From: Siphlonurus alternatus
Taxonomy: Eukaryota; Arthropoda; Insecta; Ephemeroptera; Siphlonuridae
Length of the DNA: 64,000 bases
Assembly: GCA_949825025.1 (NCBI GenBank)
Contig: OX463778.1
Span: forward strand, 8,360,733-8,424,732
Direction of reading: 5' to 3'
Shown here: one piece after another, positions 24,400-35,200 of the stretch
How positions within the stretch are numbered: the stretch's first letter is position 1
Layout: each line of letters starts with the position of its first letter
Program-made: the position numbers and the translations under genes
The notes under the pieces: generated by a model
Databases searched by the model: none
Seen by the model: the letters and a program-made list of their open reading frames with translations, nothing else
Told to the model about the DNA's origin: nothing

Positions 24400-26895
24400 G
24401 GATAACCTGCAGCATTTTTTATTGCATATTTGGATAAAGAATTTATTCATATCTTAAAGATTTTTTTCAAGAATTTTGTATTGAATTCTCTAGCACCGTT
24501 AAAATCAAGCTGTAAAGCAAAGAAACGGTACGTCAGAGTCATGGATCTATTTAACGCGTAAGCACAGAAAAAGGCGTTAAACAAGTGTAACAACACAGCG
24601 TGTTGCAACACAATTTTAAAGGGTGCCAGAGGACTAAAACAATTAAAAAAAATACAGTTCATACATAAATGAAGGTTTTGTATCCATAATAATATGCAAT
24701 AAAAAAAACATGCAGTTTGTCCATTATAATAATGCCATATGCTTAAACAACAATTGCTTGATCTGATTTTTTTAGGTAAGTAAATTTTGTTGACTGGAGA
24801 CAATTAAAAAAACTGTCTTGTAATTATATGTATAGTGCAACGTGCAACATGATGATCACATCATGCAGCTACTTTAACAGAGTTAGTGAAGTGGGACGTT
24901 CGATCCATGTCTGAAGTCAAGAAGCGACAAGAAGTGTCCCTTTTTGTAACTTTAAGATTTAAACTTCTTCTATCAATATTTTATACCTATCTTACTGAAT
25001 TTAGGCCTAATAATCCTCATTTAGCATTGTTATAAGGTTTCTGTCACAAAAAACAAGTTTTCATTTCAAAGTAAAATCACAAGCCCACTTCACACGAGAT
25101 TTGTAGCAAGGCCGGATACCAGAAGTGGGCTCACAATTTAATACCACGCAATCATATTTACCACTGAAAAAAATAACTAATAACTCATAGGAAGTTATTA
25201 ACAATATTATTCTCAATATATTTATGCCAAAAAATACGACTTCTACGTGTTTCGCGCGTCTTGAAAGCTTAAATGTGAAAAATTTGAAAATCAGCTGTTT
25301 AACTAGAAATCGTCATTTTCGTAAATTATGGCATTTCGGTAACAAAAATATCGTGTTTTCAATGGAAATTTAACTTCAATTAGTAAAAAAATGATAAAAT
25401 AGTGTAAAAAAGGAACAAGTAATTCAATTTTTGTGAGTAAATATAAAGTTAATTACAACAATAGCTATAAAAACGTGATAATGCCCGCCTTTGGGGTGAT
25501 GCCCGATACCCCTCGATTGAGTGTAAAACAGAACAAAAAGGCAAAAGTTTGGAGGTCGGTGCAGCGAGTAAACTCAAATTTTAATAAAATGACAATTTTA
25601 TTACTTACGTACCGAAATTCTCACCGAGTTAGATTTTTGTAATAAGTAAGGAACTTGATAGGTTATAATTTAGACAATTATAGACATTAAAACATTCAAA
25701 ATTTATAAAAATTCTCTAAAATTCTCGAAAGAACACACAACACACGCTAATTTACTCAGCTGTTAGGCTGTTTTGAAAAAAAAACAACAAACAATTGAAA
25801 CAATTGTGCGCATGCGCATTGCTCACAGCGCGGTAAACTAATTGAGAAATTCAAAAGTAACTTGAAGGGAGAGCAGAGTACTATACGGGTCTTTCACCAT
25901 ACGTCACAAAACAATATGACGTCATAATTGTGTAGGCAAAACATTGTCAGTGGCATAGCAAATACGTGTTAAAGTTGGTCTCGAAATTAATTTCTCCTGA
26001 CGATTCGTATCATTTCTCGTAGAAATTTCTTTCATAAATGGTGACAAGAAGAACCAATGCTAGTGAAAAAAAATATTTGGTGACCAAAACTGTTATGAGA
26101 AAAGAGGTGTTGTGAGTTATGTTAACACGCACAGCATAGGATTTTAGGGTTTTCTGCCTACATCCCGAAGCTCTTCGGGCGGCTTCGGGCATCTCCGTGC
26201 TACCCAAAATGTAAACATGAAATTCCTGTATACTGCTGTTCGTAAAAATGAGCAGAGGCAGAGATGCAAAACTTCACGCGAAACATATGGTGCGCGAATA
26301 TTTGCGAAACTTCGCGAAAATTTCGCGAAATTTAAAAAATGACTATCGCAATGCAATTTTTCATATATTCATCAAAAAAATTAAGAAAACAAGATAAAAT
26401 GGCCCCTTTCATGACCTAGCTGTCTATCCTCGAATGTGTTAAATGATTTTAAAAATAATTAAAAGTAATTTTTAAAATTAATAAAAAAGAAATAAATTTT
26501 TTTCTATCTAATAAATTAAATTGAACTCTTTTTTAATTCATTTATGCAATAAAACCTGTCATTAAAGCAAAATTAGGAAGTAAACAGCGTATATTAAACT
26601 GAACAAAAATATATAAATACTATAATTATAACTTTGATAAGCATTCAACTGAAAGATTGTGAGTTATTAAGATTTGAAATAAGGCTTTAAAATTTCAGTA
26701 ACTTATTAATTATAATATAGAAACTTCAGTATTATTTATAAACTCCTCTGCCATCAGGTGTACAAGTTTTTAGACTTTTTTACGCAATTTATTCTATGCT
26801 ATTATATATAATATATTATATTCGGTGGTATAAATAAAAGGGATTTTATATGTATAATATTATATATACAGTATAATATTATTTTATAGCAGCTA
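24400..26895. other. intergenic, AT-rich
   Basis: No gene was recognised. A palindromic TGCGCATGCGCA at 25807-25818 matches the consensus of NRF1-type promoter sites, but no downstream gene supports a promoter here. Confidence 0.35.
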
Positions 26896-26898
26896 GTG

Positions 26899-26988
26899 GA
26901 CGTACAGTACGCTGCGGCGAAAGTGGCTTCCTCATGCATGTACGGTACATGCATGAGGAAGCCACTTTCGCCGCGGCGTACTATACAT
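26899..26988. repeat. near-perfect 90-bp hairpin
   Basis: The arms GTACGCTGCGGCGAAAGTGG, then CTTCCTCATGCATGTA, are mirrored around a CGG loop near 26943-26945, with few mismatches over about 40 bases per arm. It may be a tiny MITE or a structured RNA. No target duplication was resolved. Confidence 0.8.
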
Positions 26989-26989
26989 C

Positions 26990-28620
26990 ACACTGTCAGG
27001 GTAATCCTCATCTCGCCCCCTAATAAATGTGAGTCTACATTATACAGTCGATCGTTCATAATAATATTCCATATAGAAATTCCAGATTTGAGGTTGATTG
27101 CTGCATGTAGTCGTTTTTGCAACTGAAGAAACGGAAGTACCAAATTTACGTCGTTTACTGCAATTTCCAGTCGTAACATAAGATTTGAAAGACTCTACTA
27201 ACGTTTAACTGGCTGTCTTACATTTTCAACGAAATTTTACATCATATAATTACATCTTATTATGAGACTTAATTGTTTGTCAGTAAACAATTAAATTTAT
27301 ACCTTAAATTATTAATATTTAAAACCATTGCATCCCCACATGAATGCGTTTCAGCCTGTGCATTAAGCAACCGTCATTACACTACAGTTCAAACAGTTGT
27401 CTACGTTACAGGATGTAAAAAAAATACGAATGAAAATTAAAATACCACTAGAAATTTGTGTAGCAAATATATAAAAATGTTTTTGCTGACTAAATGTACC
27501 GTTTTATCATCAAAACATATGGACGTTTAGTGCCATATGTGTGATTTAAATTTGAATTGCACAATTAATTTTTCTATCGAGAGTTCTGCTAAAAAAAAAT
27601 AGTCAGAATGTTTTAATCATCAAATCGTATTATTTTTTATTTTATTTTATTTCACCCATGTCAATTTATATATAAATACATATTTATATTTTACAACAAA
27701 ATTAAAAGAACAATAAAACAACAAAGAAAAGAAAGTAAAAATAAAAATTGACAAATATAGCTTATTTTTGAAAATTTGTAGTGTGAGGATCAATACTGTA
27801 GCACCAAAGTGGCACCATGACACAAAAGTGGCATTGATCCATAATATACACAATATTAATTGACCCATGAGGCCTAGTCAAACAAAATATTATTAAATGT
27901 TCATTAGATGTCTCTTTAAACATAAAGAGAAAGAAGAAGGTGGCTGTAATTTAACATCGGCAGGTAAGTTATTCCACTGAGTGGTGCAACGGTATACAAA
28001 GCCGTTTTGATAAAGTGACGTCCGTACGTTAGTCTCATTTTAATGCATTTAAATAATAGTATCATAAATCAATAATTTTATTAAAAATTAATCATATGTA
28101 GCACATTATTCATAACATATATATTATATTATAATATTATATAAACAATTAAGTCTATTATACTGTATAGTAAAAATTAATAGTGATCGACGTATAATAA
28201 TCATATAGTATAGTTTATGTTTGAAAATCCAAAATATAAAGGAAAATTACATGATCGAATCTTTTAATTTGTTCATTATTAATATTATTATATAAAACAA
28301 AAAGTTTATTAACCAGAAAATTTATTTTGAATTGCACACAGAATGTTTACTCTGTTAATATAAGGACAAAAATAAAACTATAACAAAATATGCTTGAACA
28401 AATTAACGTTTCTTTAATATTTTTTTCACAATAGAAATTAAATTATAAAAATATAACAAAATAACCACAAAATAATCATGACATAATTAATAATATATAG
28501 CTATAATGGATTCTCTGCAAAATTCATAACAGATCCAGAAAAACAAAACAGTAAAGGACGACTTCCCATTATAAAAGATACCATATAATAAAGAATACCG
28601 AAGATACCTTCATACCCAAT
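26990..28620. other. intergenic, AT-rich
   Basis: Nothing was recognised beyond low-complexity AT sequence. Confidence 0.4.
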
Positions 28621-28790
28621 TACGGGTAAATAAGTAACGACACGCTCAATGTTAAAAAATATTCTCACACATGAAGTTCCATTTCTCCATGTTTATAGCC
28701 ATTAAAAATTCGTAACTAAAAAACTAGCTCGAATTTGTATACCTCATATTTTAGCTACTTATAGGGGATGTAGGGTAGAATGCTTCAAGT
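28621..28790. mobile_element. decayed partial copy of MITE family C
   Basis: It keeps CGGGTAAATAAGTAACG at the left, the loop TTCCATTTCTCCATG and the arm AACTAGCTCGAATTTGTATA. The right terminus is missing. Confidence 0.6.
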
Positions 28791-28808
28791 GCGGATATAT
28801 TTTTAAAA

Positions 28809-29096
28809 TGGACAACATACATTAATGAAAAAATTTTATTGCAGAAATGAATAGAGGGTACCAAATTATGCTACTCTGAATTTTTTCAGATTTTTTTTAG
28901 ACCAAAAGCGTCAATAGGCGTCCAGTCTCTATATCCTTTTTATTAAGAATTCAGGTTTGCCAACTGAAATCACAAGACTTTCAATAATTACTTAAAAATA
29001 GTTCCGGGTCTCAAAAAAATCTGAAAAAATTCAGACTAGCATAATTTGGTACCCTCTATTCATTTCTGCAATAAATTTTTGTCATGTATGTTGTCC
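28809..29096. mobile_element. MITE family A, copy 2
   Basis: TGGACAAC...GTTGTCCA ends and palindromic arms with ATTGCAGAAATGAATAG. Part of the left arm near the loop is deleted. It lies just downstream of the stop codon of the exonuclease-like gene. Confidence 0.85.
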
Positions 29097-29217
29097 ATTG
29101 GGCTTGTTACTTTAAGGTTACAAAGTCTTATATTTAATTATCTTGCTCATTAGATAATCGGTTGGTGTAGGTAATCCCCTGGAACGCCGCGTACATTCCG
29201 TATACTACGATAATTAT

Positions 29218-32200
29218 TCAGACTTGGTGTTGTTGCAGTTGCTCGAAGGTGACCCCCGTCTTGTTGAGCAAGTCACGCAGCAGCAGCGCCCGGCTGGCCC
29301 CGGACCTCAAAGGCAACGCCAGGTGATCCAGAGTGTGGCAGGTAAGATGTGGCAGCGCGGTCCTGGGAACGTCACGAATGCAGAAATTGTGTTTAAAGAA
29401 TAGACTATCGACCTCAAATTTTTAAACCAATTGTGAAAATGGAGGGTGCAATGACATGACATGACATGGATGATATGACACTCTGATTTTTTTTTTTTTC
29501 AGATTTTTTAGAAACCGGGAAATATTGCTAAAAAGTTTTGGCGAGGTCGGATTTGAACCCACGCCCCTTTTAGGTCCTATCCTTTTATTAAGAGAGGCAT
29601 CCAGAGGTGTCACTTTTTCTGTACATTATTTTTTTTTTAAATGCCATAAAAAAATTTGAGGTCGATACTATATTAGGAAGGCTGGAAAGTAAACTCATGC
29701 AATTTTGGCTCTATCCGAGCTTTTTTTTTTTTTTTTTTTTGCATTCTTTTGCACCCTTTTCTGCACTCCTCTTTAAATCACTCAATGCTTATACCACGCG
29801 CATAGAGATCACTTATATAATATATAGGTATATATCTGTATATGTTACCACCAAAAACCGAATTCGGGCAAAAGCCGAAAAAAATGACTAAAACTAGTTT
29901 TGAGCATCAAGTTAAGCTCAAAACCCGAAATAATCGATTACTTCGGGTTTTGAGCTTAACTTGATGCTCAAAACTAGTTTTGCTCAAGTCGAAATGAGCA
30001 AAACCCGATGAAGACTGTTTAATCGCTATCTAATAATGAAATAAAAGATAACTTTATTATATGAGCGTAGGTTTTATTTATACGTCTGGTGGGTACAGAG
30101 GTAAGAATCAGAGTGAGGATCGATAATCGATTATGATAATATCACATTAATATATGTCTATGCTAGAGCGCCTCTAGTGTAGTTTCAATGAACTACATTC
30201 ATTAGGTTCACAATTAAAATAAGACATAATTACATATTATGCTAGTTTACCACATCTCCCCCTTTTAAGCTTTGTGTTTACAATGCTTGATTGAACTGCA
30301 TTAGTTTCTTTCTGCCCATCCAAAACGTTGGACGATCAATCACTTTATATTTAATGACAATAATTTAACGATAGAACTCTTTTAACGATATTTTAACTTT
30401 ACTTGCAATTATGATTAGAGTTTTCGGACTCTTTACCTTATACTTATTTATAAGATATTTTTACACGAATCAAATTGAAAATAACATATCTGCTCTATTA
30501 CAGAATTAAGAAATCCAGCTAAAAATGATTAATCTTCCTTTACATACATAACACCCGCGCCTTGCTGAAAAAAAGAACATAAGAAATACATAATACTATA
30601 GTATATATATATTATCTGTGCTTCATTTATGCACTTGTCCATAGAACAGAAAAAACATATCTTCCACAAACAATTAATACATGTATGAATATTTTATTAG
30701 TTGCTAACAATACTAAAATATGACAATGTCATTTAATTTGAATAATTCATATATTATTTTGTTTGTTTGTTTGCAAGAAGATTAATTGTTACAAAACAAA
30801 AAGAACAACATATATATTATATTGAATTTACAAGGATATAACTTACAATGAAAATATATTTAATTTAGTAAGTTACCATTACAATTATATTAGGTCATTG
30901 ACCTTTGCTTGAAAAAATTTGCATTGCATAAATATGAGATGATGGTCTATCTGAATTAAATGCACACAGTTTGCATTCATGACATATCAAATAATAAGAG
31001 ACTCAAGGTACACAGTCTGAATACTAACTATATACACATATTTTACATAATTATTATGTCTTGGTATTTTGCATTTATTCTGCATTATTAAATATTTTTT
31101 TTAAAATACAGTAGACTTATTATTATTGCATTGACTGTAATATTATTAGATTATTGCTTAATTTAGAGATAAATAAAATGAGATGTTAGAATTTTACCAA
31201 AAATGGCTAATATCAACTGAAGCTATGTAATTTTTAGTACTATAAATTTGTAATTTATTGAGCAAACCATACTAGATTTTAAATTTAACATTACTGTATC
31301 TATCTTCTCATTCCACTACTCACTCTCCCTCTGCATACTTTGCTAGAGTTTGTTGTTTTTAACTTAAAACAATAAATATTAATTGAGTTAAATTTGACAT
31401 TGAAATTAACTATTGGGAATTTATTATGATTATTGCTGACATATGGCACAAATTATTTATTATTAAACTTGGAAGTTACAACTTTCTCCCGTATCAAATT
31501 CAAATTATTCAAAACATTGTGCTAATTTATTGTCTTAATAAACTGCTTATTTGTTTACTGCTGCACATTATCAGCTTTGACACAATCAAGATTTATGATT
31601 ATTTATTGTGATTACTTATGAACTGCACTTTTAGAAATTTCTGATTACAATATCATCTTTGCTTATATAATATATACAATCATTATTGTTTTTTTTCCAA
31701 TTATGAATAATTTGAGCTAACATTTTTAAGACTTTGCCATTATATCAGATTATTTTCCCCTTGTTATTTGTACATATTTCAAAACTTCAACAGTACAACT
31801 TGAGATTTTGTCAACACTACTATTGCAATATTTTCCCCATTTTTTTGGGGTGGGGGGGGGGAATAATTTATTTTGCACATAGCAATTTGAATATTTTAGC
31901 ATGAAGAATACCATATTATTTTTTTGCATTAGTGTTCACACAGAATACAAAATATTGTTTATTTCAGCTTATCTCAAATTAGGTTTAACTTTTGACATTG
32001 ATTATAATTATTTGAGCTGAGTACTCATTATTATTATATGACTTTTGATACATTTGAATTGTATATTTAGTTAATTAACTATATCAAGTTATTTGCACTA
32101 TGATTTCAAAAGACAACCTAGCTTTATTATTTTGAGACTTGAATTTCAATTTGCTGTTGCACTATTATTATTTACAGTATATACAAAAATATAATTTTTT

Positions 32201-35200
32201 GAATTATTATTGACAATTTTAATTATACTGTATTTCTTCCATAATTTGAGATTTCACATACAACAATTATGGTGTATTATCATTATTTAGCACCCTTGGA
32301 TAATAGTTTTGAGTTTTTTCATATTGCATATAGGACCACAAATGATTCAACGGATTTTTGACGTTATTTGAATTTACTCGTCAATTCTAATATACCGTTT
32401 TACTGTCACTCTCAAGCAGGATTTAGTGTGGTTTTTTTAAACAGGATATTGTGTGATCAAGATGGATATCCCTTTTTACCTTGGGATTAGGTTTTAGGTA
32501 ACATTGGTAAGGGAATGATGAGGATGCAATTTTACAGCCCTTTGTGCATTTTATTTGACATTGTCAAATTTTTTAATACTGGTATGCCACAAAATTTACT
32601 ACATTTGCCTTTTTTTTTATTTGCTGGCTGTGGCTGTATATTTCATTGTTTATTGGGATTTACAACCTTTAGTTGTTCCTCTGTATATTCGTAATATTTT
32701 TTCATTTAATATTACAGTATTACAATTTCCTCTTTCACATTACTGTATATTTGTAATATATATATATATTTTTTTTAATATTACAGGATTACAATTTCCT
32801 CTTTCACATTACTGTATATTTGTAATATATATATATATATTTTTTTTTTTTAATATTACAGGATTACAATTTCCTCTTTCAATTTACTGTATATTTGTAA
32901 TACCGGTATTTGATTTGTATTACAGGAGAACAATTTCCTCTTTCATTTAAGCCATTTCAAGTTTTTTTTTTTTATTTATAGGGCATTAGTGACTAGACGG
33001 TATATTGTTAGCAAGGGGTGGGGGGTGGCGCATGACTGTTATTGACTTTGCCTGTCCCTCGATCTGCTTGTCCTCCAGCCGGATTAGGGCCTCTGGTACC
33101 GGGTGTCCCCGATGTGAGGATTCCTCCTTGCTTTTTTCCGTCCTCTGCCAAATGCACCCTTGAAAGCGGCACAGCTACCGCTCCGAAAGGGTGTGACAGG
33201 TCTTTGTCCCTTGCGACTCTGAGTACGAGCCCGCTCGACTGCGTCTGCAAAACAATACCAGATTACGTTCTTATACCAACCACCTTGTCTATTAACTTGC
33301 GGCGTTGGCTGGCATAGCTTCTCTATATTATTTATTGAAGAGACAGCCTTTATTACAACAGTATGATATGTATTTATATTTTATTTATTCTTTCCTTTGA
33401 AAGATTTTATACATACAATTCCCCTCCAAAAGACACTTGCAAAATTAGCCAAACCAGGCGTCCCCGATTCATGGATAATATAAGCCTTGCTCTCTGGTAG
33501 GGTCGTGTAACAGGGTGATTTATGAGACCTTTGTCTCTTGCACCGCTACCATTTTAGTGAACTAGTATCTCGATTATTAGTATTTGCTATTTGGACACAA
33601 TAATTTCCCTATTTTATTTCAAGGCTTTACCATGCAATGATTAATGAATTTAATTTACATTGCACAATTATTGGATTTATTGGGTATTTCACTGGATTTT
33701 TTATTAATATGACTCGACCAGTACCCTATTCATCCACAGAGACTCTATCATTACTGCGGTAATGCCGCCAGTTTACAGGTATGCATATGATTATATGATA
33801 CTGTACCGTCCCAGTGACCACATGGACATCCCGGGGACCTTGCGAACATCCCCGCAAGATCCCCCAACATCCCTGAACGTTTTACGTGCTAGTTTTCAAA
33901 ACCCTTTAACTTTAAACATGTTTTCCGTGTTCTAAAAAAGGTTTTAGCTACACTTCGAAAATAATTTTCTAGGTTTTTTAATATTTTTATGAAAGTCTCT
34001 CAGAACATCCCTTGGGGATGCAACACGGCTGTCCCTTGAACATCCCCGGGGGACTTTGAAAGGACCCTTTAGTCAATGTTTTCATTAAAATCATAGTATG
34101 TGCTGTTCATTATTATGTACTGATTTTAAAAATATACAAATATAGTTAATATTATTTAAAATATTATATGAAAATATTAATATTTAAAATAAGACGTGAA
34201 ATTTTACTTAATATTAAAGTGCGTACTTTGCACCGAAAAATATTTTTTTTTAATAAAATATCCTCGTAGAAAAAAATATCTATGAAAAATAAACAAGGTC
34301 CCATCAAAGTCCCCCGGGGATTTTAGAGGGACGCTTGAACATCCCACAAATGTCCTCGGAGGGACCTTTAAAAATTTCTAAAAAATTAAAAATATTTTTT
34401 TTTTAATGTCGAAGTCTGTTAACAATTAGAGATGTATTTGAGCGTTGCAATTTATAATTAATTAATGTATAAACATGTTTTTATTAAAATTATAAAATTT
34501 TATTTTAATTTATTTTTAAAAAATTTAAATCTCAATATATTTAATGTTGTAATAAATAATAACAATCTCCCAATGTACCAGTTTGCTTAAAAAAATAAAA
34601 AAACGCAACTTCGCTCGTAATATTAAAATATTATACAACACCCAAAACTTTACAATTTATATACCCAAATAAATCACACTTTACTAACTAAGAGCAATAT
34701 CCAAGTTGTCTACGACGTCGTCTATCAACCAAAAGGTCCGAGTTCGATTCCCGACGCATCCAAATTTTTTATTTGGTAATCTTGTAGTCCACATTCTAAA
34801 AGACCCTAAACTTCTTTAATATAAATTTTAAGATGAATTAATATATAATTGGCAAGTGAAAATTAGGTAACATCCCCGAGGGATGTCCACAAGACGTCCT
34901 TTTTTGATGGACATGGGGGATGTCCTTGGGGACGTCCAACGGGGACCTTAGAGGGATGTCCCCGGGGCGTCCCGGGGACGTCCATGTGGTCACTGGGGTA
35001 CTATACCGATTTTACAGCTTTGTTACCCTGCGCTGGAGTTCGACTGCTGTCGTGTGGTTCTCCGCTCGAGGACCCTTGGCCCAACTCTTACCAATGCTTA
35101 GCGTTGCTTAGATGTTACGCGCCATGCCATATATGTTGATGGGTGGCTTAGTTGTCTCCTTTTCAGAAGATTTCCTCGGGGTGACTGGTGACTGCTGCTT

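Noticed and set aside
32555..32950. 131-codon hydrophobic open frame inside the LTR element
   Set aside because: It translates the AT-rich four-unit minisatellite, and the repeated FNITGLQFPLSHYCIF-type peptide comes from the DNA repeat.
34703..34765. tRNA-like sequence with GGTCCGAGTTCGATTCCC
   Set aside because: There is a box B-like motif but no convincing anticodon arm or acceptor stem, and the T stem has mismatches; it is probably a decayed fragment inside the Mutator-like MITE.
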